DNA of 64,000 bases from Botrytis cinerea B05.10 (taxonomy: Eukaryota > Ascomycota > Leotiomycetes > Helotiales > Sclerotiniaceae). The notes under the pieces were generated by a model. The model saw only the letters and a program-made list of their open reading frames with translations. It was not told where the DNA came from and searched no databases. Shown here one piece after another: positions 48,686 through 61,215 of this stretch. The stretch's first letter is position 1; each line of letters opens with the position of its first letter. The position numbers and the translations under genes are program-made. Location of the stretch: positions 1,674,001 through 1,738,000 of the forward strand of contig NC_037323.1 in the NCBI RefSeq assembly GCF_000143535.2. The letters run 5' to 3'.

Positions 48686-49862
48686 ATGCCACCCAGATTA
48701 AATATTCCTCCGGTTACGAGGATACTGCTCATCGCATTACTATCGGAATCCATTCTGAGTGCCGCAATTCGATACAAACAATGGAATGAGGAAACCGCCG
48801 CAGAGCTTCACGTAGTAGTGCCATACCTGTCGCTCGTCCCCCAGCTATCCTTTGTATATCCCTGGACGTTCCTGACGACGACATTGGTGGAAAATAATGT
48901 GTTTACGCTGGCCATCGCTGGAGTCACTTTGTTTTATGGAGGAAGATACCTGGAGCGAGCGTGGACGTCGAGGGAATTCGCAAAGTTCATCGTGGTCGCA
49001 TCACTCATTCCTAACCTTTTGACCTTTGGGACGTTGGTTTTCTTCTTTGCTATGACGGGCGATGTGAGCTGGACGTGAGTTACTCAAATTTTTATATTTC
49101 TTTCCTTTGAAATCGCATCCGAGATAGACGTCAATCAACTAACCCCTCGACTAAAGTCTTAGCTCAATAAATGGAACCATTCCCCTCCAAATATCCTTCT
49201 TAATTGCCTTTTCTCAACTCGTACCAACCCACACCGTCACCCTCTTCAAAGGCATCCTCTCTCTCCGCGTCCCCCGCTTCCCCGCCCTCCACCTCCTCAC
49301 CATCATCACCCTCTCCGCCATCCAACTCCTCAGCATCTCCTCCCTCTTCCTCGTCTCCTACGCCTTCCTCATCTCCTACACCTACCTCCGATTCTACAAA
49401 TCCGCCTTCCCAGACCTCGACTCCAACCAATCCCCCACTCTCCGCGGCGACGCATCAGAATCCTTCGCCTTCGCAGAGTTTTTCCCCGGTCCCCTCAAAC
49501 CCCTCATCGCTTCCCTCGCAGACGCAATCTTCAATACTCTCGTCGCCCTCAAACTCTGCACTCCCTTCTCCGCAGCTGACGTCTCGGCCAGCAGAGGCGA
49601 ATCCTCATATATTCAACAACGAACCGCCCCCGGCGGCGCAAGAGCAGAAGCAGAAAGAAGAAGAGCCCTAGCTCTCAAAGCTCTAGATCAGAGATTACAC
49701 GCGGCGAGTAGTAAGAATGTACCGCCTCCTGCACCCTCGGGTCCAAGTATCGCGACGCAACCACAGCCTGGGACGCAAACGGCAATGACGAGTCAACCGG
49801 GGGGATTGTTGGGAGAAACGAATTATGTGCCTGAAGGACATGAGGAAAAGGGGGGTTCATGA
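48686..49862 (+). CDS. TMEM115/DUF1751 rhomboid-like Golgi membrane protein
   Basis: Exons 48686-49074 and 49163-49862 (88-nt intron) give 362 residues. Hydrophobic segments: about 10-28 (ILLIALLSESILSAAI), 40-60, 65-88 (VENNVFTLAIAGVTLFYGG), 98-122 (FIVVASLIPNLLTFGTLVFFF), 134-155 (after the splice: SINGTIPLQISFLIAFSQLV), 172-187 and 190-210. YPWTFLTTTLVENNVFTL and GGRYLERAWTSREFAKFI match the conserved TMEM115/DUF1751 core. The family is rhomboid-related but lacks the catalytic Ser/His, and is Golgi-resident with a role in retrograde Golgi-to-ER traffic in animals. The cytosolic tail contains ERRRALALKALDQRL, typical of fungal members. The ATG at 48686 starts just before TM1 (MPPRLNIPPVTR). 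The second exon was read in the frame fixed by the splice; a longer open frame there is an out-of-frame shadow. Confidence 0.87.
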
Positions 49863-52800
49863 TGAAGTTGGGAATGAGAGATGAGATGGGAGTTTTAATG
49901 GGTATGAATAATGAGAAAAAGAATTTTCAATGCAGTTATTCATCTTTGCGGATGAAATTGTCTCGGACATGGATAGATGGATGGAATTATCTCGAGCGTG
50001 GATAGATGAATGGATACTAGGACTCTGCATATTGATTTGGGAATCAGATATCAGTTCATGCATTTGTTTATTTGGGGGATACTTCTTTACTTTGTCTTTG
50101 TTTCATGATTGTCATGTTGCATTCATTATATTGGGTTGTATGACATTGTATTGTATTGTATCGTATCCTGTTGGACTCTATTGTATTTGTATTCTTAGTC
50201 TCTCTCTCGCTCTCGGTTCTAAACCCGAATGTTCGGAATTGTTGTAGTTATCGATCGATCGATTTATGATACCCATCTATTATACTATATTATATCCATT
50301 CATTCAACTATTTGTGTGCGTGTGGACTCTTGTACTCACTTTCTGTCTGTCTTTGGATATATGGATTGACTAGGTGGGTAGATAGATGTGTGGGTAGATA
50401 GGCTGTTTATCTTTCTATCTATCTATCTATCTTTCTATTTGATATTGTGATTTTTGAAGGGGAAGAGAAGGGGAAGAGAAGGGGAAGAGAAGGGGAAGAG
50501 AAGGGGAAGAGAAGGGGAAGAGAAGGGGGGAGAAGGGGGAGAGAAAGGGGGGGTGGGGGTTGGTATGGTATGGTATGGTATGGACTTGGATATTAAGGAT
50601 TTGGTGATTCATAGATGTGGATGTAGATGCGGATGTGTATATGTGAATGTGTATATGTGAATGTGTATATAGATATATATGTGAATACATGAATGTGAAT
50701 ACGAAATGAAATATAAAAAGTGCATATATTTATATGTATATGTATATATGTGAAATTTAGAGTTGATATTGATATTGATATTAACACTAATTCTCTTAAA
50801 TATATCCCCTTTTGGGGGGAGGGGGTTTCTTCTCGAAAGAGTAATAAGTGATCGAGTGAGTTGTTGAGTATGTAAGTAGGTGGATGAGTATTCCATCCCT
50901 TTTTCTTCTCCTATTTTGGGCCGGGCTCGGTAAGGTGGTGGAGCTGTGAGTTTGTGAATTGATAGGGTTGTGAGTTGTTGAGTTGGGGAGTTTGGGGAGT
51001 TTTGAGGGGTTTGGGTTGATAGAATTGTGAGTTTGTAAGTTGATAGGTTGGGGAGTTCGAGGGGGTTTGAGAGTGTGTTGTTTTGAATATGCTGTAGTAT
51101 AATATGTAGTGTGATATGAAGAGGTGGTTTGGGGCTCTGAATGTACTGAGTTGGATTGAGTTGGATTTGAATTTGCATTTGGATAGTGTGTGAACGCAGT
51201 GAATGACTTCAATTCAATGGCTATTGTAGTGAAACCCTAAGCGAATGCGAAAGAGGTTAGCTCTTTCAATAGCTCTATATAAGACATATTGCTCCCGGTA
51301 CATTACATAGCTACCTCTTTAGATAGAATACAATATAGACAATTAGAACCTAAAATACATAATAAGTGTTTTATATCTTTTGTATCCTTCTCAAACCAAT
51401 AGATAGGATGGAATGGGCTATGCTATGTTGTGTTGTGTTTTATTAGATTCTGTTCTTTTTGTACATTAGTTTTGGGCTTAAATTTGGATTTGGATTTGGA
51501 TTTTCTGGTTACGGGCTGTGAGTTACGAGTTGGGATTGGGATTGGAATCTAGATTGTGTGGTTTGGGGTTGAGGGTTGAGGGTAGAGAATGAGGATAGAG
51601 ATGGAAATGAAGATAATGCTGAGTTTGAGGATGAGTATAAGTACAAATATGAGTATGGGTATGAGAATGAGGATAGGGATGAGAACGATTATGATTATAA
51701 AGTTGGAGATGAAATGAGAAGATAAGGAGATGAGGGATGAAGAATAGAGAGTAAAGGGTAGAGGGTAAAGAATAAGGTTGAGAATGAGGTTGAGAAAACA
51801 AGAGGTTGGAGGTTGGGGATAAGGATGAGGTTGAGTATAAAATTGATAATGAAATTAAGGACAAAGTTGAAGACAAAGATGGAATGGGAAAATAAGAGAA
51901 TGAGGATAAAGAATAGAGGAAGCGAGAGAGTGACATTGAGAATAAGGGAACGAAAGAGTCAGGGGTGAAGTTAGAGTTGAGTATAAGTATGGGGATGAAT
52001 TGAGCATAAGATAAGAATGAGATGAAGAATTAGAGGAGGTGAGATTGAGAATAATGTAATTAAAGAGTGAGGGTTGAATTTATGGTTGAGTTAGAATTAA
52101 GTATAAAACGAGAATAAGAATAAGAATACTATTCTTCAACCCCAGATATCCATAAACAAAAAGCCTATCTTCGCACTCAAATATCTAGGTAGGTAGATTG
52201 CTCTCGTGAGCGAGAGAGAGAGAAGAGCGAGTAGGTATCTGCATATTGGCTGTGTAGCCAGACAGATTGACGTGAAATGAGATGGGGTGAGCATGAATGT
52301 TTGATGCTATAATGTGATGGAGATATATATATATAAGAGAAAAAAATTCTAATCATCAAAATTGAGATCTTATCTAATAAATTACTTCTCGCTCCTACGA
52401 AATACAAATTAAAGTTTTACTAGTGGGTATATAGTTTAAAATCAAGCTACTCGGTATAGTATGATATGGTGTGGTATAGGATTGTATATATAGTAAGTAC
52501 ATTTAGTAGAATCCTTCGCTTATAAAAGCAATAAAGAATTTTGGGATTGAGATTGAGATGATTGTGGAGATGAAGTGGTGAAATTAGAGTTGGATTTAAA
52601 GAGAGAGGAGACGGATTCTGATTTGCTGGGATAGGTAGAGTATTAATACTGAATGAATTGGAGATTTTATGTTTGAGTAGAGGTTGATTGGTGAGATGGT
52701 GGGGGTGGGGGTAGTATGGTGGAATGACGATGATGGATGGATGAGATGGAGTGTGTTATGATGTGATGTAGTAGTAGAAGATAGAGGAATATGAGGGATA

Positions 52801-54243
52801 AATCAAGATGAGAGTATATTTATATTTGAAAGAGGGATATGAAAATACTGCTTTTGATGAATAGATAATTAGATAGTAGTGGATTAGAAAAAGGATATTA
52901 AAGAAAAAAAGATATAATGTTAGCAAAAGTATCTGACTTTGCTGTTATATAGTAATAGATGGGATATTAAATTCGAAATAGGGAGTATTTGAAGTTGGAA
53001 AAAAGTGATATGTACGAAACTTGGCGTTGGGATTTTTGAGGCTAGCTTGAAGATTAGGGGATGCTTGAAGAGATACAGTCTGTATGTAAATGGATGGTAT
53101 ATATGGCTTTTAGAGAAGAATATAGAGTTGGTAGATCGATTGGGCGAGAAGTGTACTAGAGAGTCGAGGGTTAATTGGGAAGATGAGAGTAAGGGTATAA
53201 GTAAGTATACGAGAGAGTTTATAGAAAGTAGAAAGAGGGACAAAAAAGGAGGTAAAAAATACACTTATTAACCGAGAAACGATGAGTTGAATAGGAACTA
53301 CGATAAATGCAAATTTCATTTCCTGTGCGATAGAAGAGAAAAAGTAACGCTGAGATGTAGAGTAGTGATATGAATATAAAATTAAGAGCTAGTAACAAAG
53401 TTTGGTGTAGTAGAAAGTTAGTAGCGGAAATCTTGATACTTGAGTTTTTCTATAGATATTTGTGGAGGAGAGTATCTCGATTTCGAAGAATGGGTGGATC
53501 ACCGTATGGAAGTGTTATGGTTTAGAATTTAAGATCACTATGTTGGTATGTGAAAAGTGAATGAAGTGGATGGATAGCTGACAAAGGTTTAGAGAATGAG
53601 GTTGGTGAGGTGAGACGAGGAGATATTTGGGTGTGTGTATTTGATACTCTGATGTGTGCTGAGAATCCCAGTAAGTTCAGCAGTCTGGATTATAGTCTAA
53701 TATAAAAAAAAAAGTCTTGAGAGTTTATCCGTTGGGCGGTGGGAGATTATTTAAGATATCAAAATGGTCTCAAATAATGAAGTAGTTTCATTTATGAAAT
53801 CAAAAATCACATCTCCAGAATCTCAAAACAAAAATTTCCAAGACCAATAGACTGCATTCCGAAGTGTCGTAAACACTGGTCTACCATGGTGTATAAAATG
53901 ATGTAAGAAATCCATTGCATGCTGAAAACTACTTTGTATAATAAAATATACATAAAATTTCACCATAGTAGAGCAAATATAAGTTCATATTGTTTATTGA
54001 TTGATTATTGTACACATTAATTCTAGACTATGATGAGAAGCCAGCAATTTTCATCTACTCCAATGCAAACCAACTCCCGATATTGTCATAGTATGAACCA
54101 ATCACTCGGAAATTTACAATTGGCTATATTTAAGAGATATTAAAGAATCCTAGATTATAGTATTCTCCATGCGAACCCTGTTTTGTGTATGTCCAGAGCC
54201 ACATTATAACATCTCGTTAGAAGAATTATCGAAATGAGCATTC
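49863..54243. other. C-poor simple-sequence spacer
   Basis: About 4.4 kb with no supported gene. From about 50.4 to 53.6 kb the + strand is G/A/T-rich with few C, the reverse bias of the 39-41 kb region. It has GGGGAAGAGAA tandem copies and long GAGTATAAG/GATTTG-like degenerate repeats. Frames on the minus strand are low-complexity Ser/Pro/Leu/Thr strings. Confidence 0.7.
50457..50530 (+). repeat. GGGGAAGAGAA tandem repeat (11-base unit)
   Basis: About six near-perfect copies, followed by a degenerate G-rich tail and four GTATG units. Confidence 0.9.
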
Positions 54244-55857
54244 TCAATCAATGCTATTCTCATCGTCATCGTCATCATCATCACTAACCTCGTCTCCACC
54301 ATCACTACTATCATCCTCTTCGTCATCAACACTACCCTCATCGTCTTCATCATCATCACTATCCTCGCTGTCTTCATCATCATCGCTAACCTCAACACTA
54401 TCATCATCATCGTCATCTTCTTCGTCATCATCATCAAAGTAGCCGTCATCATCATCATCGTCATCGTAAAAACCAGAATCGTCGCTATCGTCAGAATCAT
54501 CATCACTAGGAGTTTCATATCCCCTTTTTTTTGACTCTCTCGTGGCGGCCTCCCAGATCTCTTCCATGGTCATATATATGCCTCTCACCGGCATACACTT
54601 CTTGACGACACGGTGCTGTAGTACTTTGCCCAGAGAACTTGACAAAGTTCCAGGGTATGATGCGGAAAGCTTTATTGGACAAGCTATGTCTTCGTCATCA
54701 TCCTGCCCCTCATACCAAAGACCAGTGAATTGAGAAGACTTGAGTCTCAAATTAGTTTCAAGTGTGTTGAAAACACTACCCCAACCAGGACAAGTGTCGG
54801 CCATCGTCATTGTGTCAAGTGCCAAATGTTCCAGTCTTTCCGCATGTTTTTGAAGAAACTCTGAGAAAAAGACTTCGGTGCACGAGAAATGACGAAGGTT
54901 GAGACTGCGTAACTTTGGGAAACTACCTGTGCATCCAATTACCACATCCAAAGGAATTGGCACCATTGATCTTGTTTTATGATTCCCCAAATCGATACGA
55001 AGAGTTTCGAGATTAGAGGCGAGAGACAAAAATTGTGCAAGGCGAGGAACAACTACATTGACGCCGGCTTGCCATTCTTCTTCGTTGACGTTGATGGTAA
55101 TGTCGATATGCTTAACATTCTGCAACGCTGAAAGAGCCACATAGTCACTTCTCATTGGCATCGCGTTGAAAAATGCCAAAGGTAGAGCTGTGGCTCTGAA
55201 AGTAGTCAGTGGTGCACCGGCAAGGCTAGCAGCAAGAAGTAGCTCATGCGACATCCCTGGTTTGTAGGCAGTATAGCTACCACTTGATCCAGAGCTGAAC
55301 ATCTTCTTACAAAGATGTGCCTTGCGGTTGTAAGAGTTTATGACTCGATCAGATGGAAGTCCAGCGTCATCCACGACAATCGTGTTGAGAGTTGAGAATT
55401 TTGGGACAGCTTGTGCGAAGACAGAGATATCGTAATTCAACGTGTTCAAGTACAATTCACGTTTGCGAATTTGGTTGTACAGCTTCCATCCCTTGTTTAG
55501 GTCTTCGTCTTCTTCTTCTGCATCAGGACGCATAAGATTTAACTTCTTATCTATGTGATAGACATATTCGTTCTCACAAAGAGCTCGCAAGGTATATGGC
55601 TCATACAATATGCTTCTGACATTTCTCGAAAGATTTGGTTGTTTGGATATATTCAACAAGTTACTGAGACTTTTCTCTGTGAATATGACATGCAAATCTT
55701 GAACGAGGTTTTTAGACGTGACTTCGGCACAAACTTTGTTCGCCAATCGAAAATTGATCAAGTCCTCGCGAGGAAGATATTCGCAGATAATGACAAGAAG
55801 TTCCGTAGCTAAGGCATCCGTAATTGACTTGCCAGTATAGAGTGTTGGTGTCGACAT
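54244..55857 (-). CDS. F-box-like protein with highly acidic C terminus
   Basis: Minus strand, single exon, 537 residues from the ATG at 55857. Residues about 10-55 (ITDALATELLVIICEYLPREDLINFRLANKVCAEVT) look like an F-box: an L-P-x-E-L-like start, hydrophobic helix core and the L-x-x-F-R-L-x-x-K-x-C pattern. The body has leucine-rich stretches (LETLRIDLGNHKTR, FPKLRSLNLRHFSC, ERLEHLALDTM) like those of fungal F-box/LRR adaptors. F-box proteins link substrates to SCF ubiquitin ligases via Skp1; the substrate here is unknown. The last 70 residues are almost only Asp, Glu and Ser. The open frame continues upstream to 56013, but those residues have no F-box function, so the internal ATG is preferred. 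No intron is required. Confidence 0.75.
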   Translation of the reverse strand: MSTPTLYTGKSITDALATELLVIICEYLPREDLINFRLANKVCAEVTSKNLVQDLHVIFTEKSLSNLLNISKQPNLSRNVRSILYEPYTLRALCENEYVYHIDKKLNLMRPDAEEEDEDLNKGWKLYNQIRKRELYLNTLNYDISVFAQAVPKFSTLNTIVVDDAGLPSDRVINSYNRKAHLCKKMFSSGSSGSYTAYKPGMSHELLLAASLAGAPLTTFRATALPLAFFNAMPMRSDYVALSALQNVKHIDITINVNEEEWQAGVNVVVPRLAQFLSLASNLETLRIDLGNHKTRSMVPIPLDVVIGCTGSFPKLRSLNLRHFSCTEVFFSEFLQKHAERLEHLALDTMTMADTCPGWGSVFNTLETNLRLKSSQFTGLWYEGQDDDEDIACPIKLSASYPGTLSSSLGKVLQHRVVKKCMPVRGIYMTMEEIWEAATRESKKRGYETPSDDDSDDSDDSGFYDDDDDDDGYFDDDDEEDDDDDDSVEVSDDDEDSEDSDDDEDDEGSVDDEEDDSSDGGDEVSDDDDDDDENSID

Positions 55858-58475
55858 GGTGAGAAAAGATGTAGATCGATTATTTGGTAGTAAGGAGGAA
55901 TTTTGTTGCATCTGTAAAGATTTTAGAGGAAGAAAAACAGAGAATTGTTTTAACTGCGTACAACTTGGAAGGTTGTGGAGGTGTGGATGTTTGGGAACTA
56001 GAAGAGATTCCAAGCACCTTTATTGGTTTGTGAAAATAATAAACACAAATGCTACGGCTACGCGATACTTGAATGTTAATCTCGCGAAATTACGCGAAAC
56101 CGTATTTGAGATTGCTATTGCCGTACGCATAGAGAAGAGCACTGGGAATTTCTCTGCCTTTGTAAATTTTTGCTTTCTCGCCCCTCGAGATCCGCTCTTC
56201 GTTCCATATCCATATCATCAAATTCTGTACTCCAAGTTAGCTTTCTAAGTGATAATCTATATAAACAAATCATACTTTGACTCTTATCTCATCTTGTTTT
56301 ATTTTGCCGTTGTTTCTCTGTTCTTTCTTGTCAGCAGTAGAGTTTGATGCACTGTCGGTCCACTCTATGTCATTTTTGATACGGGCTCTCATTATCCCTC
56401 TCTGTTGCGATACGGTTGAATATGTGCGCGCTAGTGCACAAGCGTATTGCATATAGCTCTCTTAGCTCTGAACCTGGAATAGATAGACACAATACAATAC
56501 ACTATACCGTACCTATAATGAAGACGTCATAATCACCACCGAGGTGATACTAACAATCTCCTTTCTCGTTTCCATGCCGGAGCCTACCTCTTTCGTCAAT
56601 CTGATACGCAATATGATACAGATCCAAGCAATAAAACTACCATATCCGTAAACAATAAGAATCATATCTTTGAAACTGACGAGAATCCGGTTCGACGTAG
56701 CGAATTTGTGCAACACAGCTCTTGCCACCAGATTAAAAATGGTGATGAGAATGTAGCGCTTGGAGATTTAATGTCAAGAAAGTCACAAATTTACGTGTAT
56801 AGTTCTAGAGGAGTGAAGTTCAGAACGGGATCTGGCCGGAGGACAAATAATGAGTTGCAACGACAGAGATGAGAGTCTATATGGTTGGCGAAGTACCAAG
56901 TTGGAGGAAAGAATCCATTTAGGTACAATTGCTGAAGCGTTTGATAAAGGTTGGTCACGCGTGTGTAAAGAATAGTAGCAAATATCAGGAATGATTGGCA
57001 AAGAGGCAAAGCTTGGTGAAGACCGATTTTGCCAATGTCAGTACCGCCAATCGAAAGAAGAGCCAGAGAAGCAACAGCACAGCCACTTGACCTGCCATTA
57101 ATCTTGCTTCAACGATTATTAATCAATGGTTGTGATGCCGCCATTGGTTTGATTGTTTGGGTGTCTCCCACATTTTCGAGCTGGTTTGTCGTACTCAGGT
57201 GCCGACGGCATAGTTGATGGTTGAATTCATGCCAAGAAATGTAGAGAATAAAAATGACAATCAAATTATGACAATGAAACGAATATGATATAGGTAGAAG
57301 GTGAATACCAGCATAAGTTTGAGGATAGGTGACAGGCAGCCATCAACAAGGTTGCATAGGTCGAAAAACACGGATCAGTTCTTCTGTGTGATGTAACATC
57401 AATTTTGTTGTACAACTCGTTTTGTGATATAATAAGATCGTTTCTTCATCTACACGCTCTGCTCTTTCAATTTAGACATTTCATCAACACTGCATTTCCC
57501 TTCTTGTGGGAAAGCAGGGACGTCATCAACTAACAGCTCAGATCACGACGAGAACCTTTAGTTTGAAGCATTTCCCATGCTCCGAAACAAGATACAGTAA
57601 GACTTGAGCCCACCGGTAGAGAAATGGAAGAGCAAGTCGAGGACATTAGCAAGAGTGCACTTCTGCTAATGTGACGAATTACCCGGTTCTGCTAACAAGT
57701 ACGGTCATTTGCAAGCCACAGAAGTTCTGCACCGAGATTAATAAGTATCGCCAACAATGCATCCACAAGAGAACGTCCAGTAGACAATATACGGCGTACA
57801 AGATAGAAAATAGCACAAGCTAGTTAGAGATTCGAAGAGACGTCGTCGAAATTGGAACTTTATTCGGACCAACTTCGGATCAATAAGTTCGCTCCCCCAA
57901 TCAGCCAACCACCATTAAAACTCGTGACTTTCTTACACTCCTGGGTTTATGTTGCAGATCTGATTTGGGTGTTCTTCATCCTTCGATCCTTCCACAAGCC
58001 GCAAAAGTAAATTTGGAAGCTTGGAGAAAGAAGGAACCGATCATAAGTGGTTAGTTAAGACTTGAAGAAAAATCAAAAATCATACACCTCGACGATAATC
58101 CAATATTAAAACAGTCAACCATTATTTCTTCTCGTTCTTTGTGATGATATTGATTTGAGCTCTATGAAATACGAAATGTCTCAAATTGGGTAAAATCAAA
58201 TCATGAGATGGAACCTTGGTTTAATTCTGAAAAGCAGGTTCTTGAAGCCCCTTTTCTATTCTTGGCGGGCTCAAGATTTGATGTTCTCGCTGCTAAGTAT
58301 TGTGATACAACAGGTGTTTACTCCAAAATCACTTCGATGCCGCAAGTTCTAATATTGCGGCATTGGTAACCATTCAATAGCTCTACTTAACAACAATCCA
58401 ACCCATTTGGCAAACAATACCAAAGTAGTAAGCCCTTGTCGTCCTGAGAGATTCCTGAATGATTCTAGCATCGAC
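55858..58475. other. Intergenic region
   Basis: About 2.6 kb. No supported gene. Frames (for example 56513-56728, 57029-57217) are short and overlapping, without a family signal. Confidence 0.5.
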
Positions 58476-59783
58476 TCACTCATCTTTGTTCAGCTCGAAG
58501 ATGCTCCACGCAGGGTACGGCTGCACTGTGTCAAGAATTCCACCATCCCCATTCTGAGAAGAGACTGAAGCGCCTATCAAACCGGCCACAATTACAGCAT
58601 CGAGTTCTATCCTTCCCCTGATCCGAACGTTAACCTCGCACTTTCCGGTAGGTATATCTGCAATTTCGATGAATGGATATTTGGGAGGCTGGCTCATTGA
58701 ACCGGTGCCCTGCTCTGATCTCCTGTTTCCTCCTTTCCAGTCTCCATTTTCATTGAAGACACAGAAAACAGTAAGCCACCCAGTTAAAGACGATCCGCCA
58801 CTTAGATTATATATATTAACAATTCTTGACCAGAAATCAACTTGGGTTGTGGCTCCAGGAGTTTTGAAGGTTAGAATCATATTTTGGATTACTGGAGTAA
58901 GCATCTCTTTCCAGTGTATCAATTCTTGGTGAGCTGGCCCAAATGATTCAAGCTTGTCCAATCGGCGAAGGATTTCTTCCCAGTCTGATACCTCTCCGAG
59001 TAGCGTGACTGTAGGTATACCACACGAAACAAAAAACCTAACAGGTCAGCATACATTATAGTGCCGCATAGGATAAAAACTTCCGGACAGAGTTGTGACG
59101 TACGTGTAATCGAAGTACTTTTTCATGGTACTCATCATTACTGAGCTACATACAATGGTATCGATTCGCGTCGTGGTCGAAAATGCTGGTAAAATCCATG
59201 ACTTGAGGTCTTTATCCACGACATTGTCCTAATTACAAGTTAACAATGAGTAAGCCAATTTCTTAAGTAACATGATACAAGAGCGTAGTAAAGCTACACA
59301 AACCTGGATCATGTTGGCCATATTAGTAGTGAAAACAGTGAAGTCAAGATGATCACCTTCAACGACTAGATCCTTTTTTCCTTCGTGCGCCACAAAGAAG
59401 GAACGCAGTTCCTCAGAATGTTTATTCACATAAAACGAGAATTGAGTCACAATAGCAATCCAAATGTCATCAGGACGAAGGACAAGATGACGATGCTGAT
59501 TATACGCCTCGAGACAGGTATGTACTAAACCGTTTCCAGCTGGGAGGATCTTGCTCGCAATCTCTTCGGTAAGTGTCGATTGTATCAAAGTACCGTTGAA
59601 ATTTAAATTTCTCGGGCTCTTCGGGGGTTTCGGGGCCAATTGCTTGAGTAAATCTAGCAAGAACACCCCGTCTGCATTTGCGATCGAGGCTGAATGCAAG
59701 TTGGGATAACTCTGGTGCTTCTCACGCCAGTTTGGCTCAAATGCGTTTGCATCGTGCTGCGCGACTTTGATGGTTACTGGCAT
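58476..59783 (-). CDS. DUF4419 family protein
   Basis: Minus strand, exons 59783-59304, 59228-59104 and 59037-58476 give 388 residues. The first exon has the diagnostic early segment VFLLDLLKQLAPKPP ... NGLVHTCLEAYNQHRHLVLRPDDIWIAIVTQFSFYVNKH, followed by DFTVFTTNMANMIQDNVVDK and, after the second splice, KKYFDYTFFVSCGIPTVTLLGE with VSDWEEILRRLDKLE. This order (P-D-D-I-W near residue 108; C-G-I-P-T-V-T-L-L-G near 205) is the DUF4419 core. The C terminus closes with GWLTVFCVFNE and YPFIEIADIPTGKCEVNV. No function is established for the family. It is common and often multi-copy in fungi. No signal peptide or membrane helix is present. Splice sites fit both frame and conservation. It is followed on the same strand by the F-box gene, 2.6 kb away. 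Confidence 0.88.
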
Positions 59784-61215
59784 TGTGAAACTCGACGGGT
59801 CGACGTCCTTGGAACTTCCAACTTGGGAACTTGGGTTAATGGAAGATATTCTGTTGCAGTACGGACTTGTACCTCATCTGTGAGTGAGTGTGTTTATATA
59901 GAACTTCAGTTCTGTTCATCTGACATCAGCTTGATAATGGTACGTTACCCCAATGCATTTTCGAATTGTACAAGTTTGTGTATGGAGTAGGGGATCATCA
60001 AATGCCTCTCCCCCGGCAAGAGACGCACTTCGCCGCATACTCACATTCAGCTGACACGACAGTCTGCGTACGCAACGATGCTACATTTTCCAAGGAAACC
60101 ATCAATGTATCTCATTTTTGAGTGGGTACCTAGGAACTTTGGCCGTGTAGCCAAATTGAATCGTTGATTTAAGGTAAGCTTTAAACTTTCCTGGCTGGGT
60201 CATCACAGTTGATGATTAGCATGTATACCAGAATTAGTATCAAGTTAGGCACGTGCTAGGCAGCAATTATTTGATAGTGGGATTCGGTAAATTAGGTGAG
60301 TGGGGACTTTCTGGTAGTATCTGCCTGGTTTACTCAAATCATCTCAAATTGATAGACTATGTATGTCCTAGGCATGTACCATCAAATCAGTCTATCGAAT
60401 TATATCTGCGTGAGGCTTCAGATAGTTCTCATCCAAAGATTAAATGTTGGCGACATTCCGGATACCGGATGATATACTATCTTAATGTGACAATGCCTAA
60501 ATTTCGTATGAACACGCAAGCAGCCTACGTTATCTTATGCTTGAAATTTCTTGTCTCGACTTTTAAAACTCCAATTATGGAGCCGAATTCTCCATGTGTC
60601 GAGAACTCCCAATTGAAATACCCAAAATAGAGAAAAGCCTCTCTGTGCCAAATCTGGGAACAGAACATCCGAGGGACTCTAACCTGAAAATATCAGGATG
60701 TCGAATACATACCAATTGCATCTTAACTCCCTTTTTGTTGCCTCTTGGCAACAAAGATGCATATAGTCCCGACAATTTATCGTATCCCGAACACCCTATC
60801 ATTCGCTTCTCCAATATCTGCACCCCGGTTTTCATAGATGTATAAGAATTTCTTAGTCCCAAAAGTCTCATTGCCAAAAGACAGTAAGCTCCTGACTCCC
60901 AATACTCCCGTGTTATACTTCTGCCTAAAGGCAATAATGATCGATAAAGTATTCTTTGAGCATGGAGCAGACGGGGCATAAACTATTGAAGGGGAGGCCT
61001 AGAGCTGTCTGTAATGGGATAATTGCTGTAGATATAAAATATCAAGAGTTCGGAAGAGAAAGAGAGAGGTAGTAGATTCGTAGTTGATGTCCTACAAGCG
61101 TAGTTTTGAGAGTAGTGAATTTCTTTCACATTTCAAATATATAAAGCAGTGAGGATATACACTTCCGATATCGACTATCTGAATGTTTCCGGGTTGGTAG
61201 GTTCAAATCTCCAGA
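59784..61215. other. Intergenic region
   Basis: About 1.4 kb. No gene supported. Contains a perfect hairpin at 60734-60755 (9-bp stem, 4-base loop). Two opposing frames (60253-60630, 60575-60979) show no recognisable domain. Confidence 0.5.
60734..60755. other. Short inverted repeat
   Basis: TTTGTTGCC and GGCAACAAA around TCTT form a perfect 9-bp stem. Its role is unknown; it may be chance. Confidence 0.5.

Noticed and set aside
49204..49671. 155-codon Ser/Pro-rich frame
   Set aside because: Out-of-frame shadow of the second exon of the TMEM115-like gene.
52920..53264. 114-codon minus strand hydrophobic frame
   Set aside because: Arises from the C-poor composition of the + strand; Ser/Leu/Phe-rich string with no domain.
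60253..60979. Pair of opposing open frames suggesting a transposon remnant
   Set aside because: No motif of a transposase or polymerase, no terminal repeats, no target duplication found.
61190..61215. tRNA B-box-like GGTTCAAATCT
   Set aside because: No A box or pairing acceptor stem at the right distance, and it lies next to the end of the glycosyltransferase gene.
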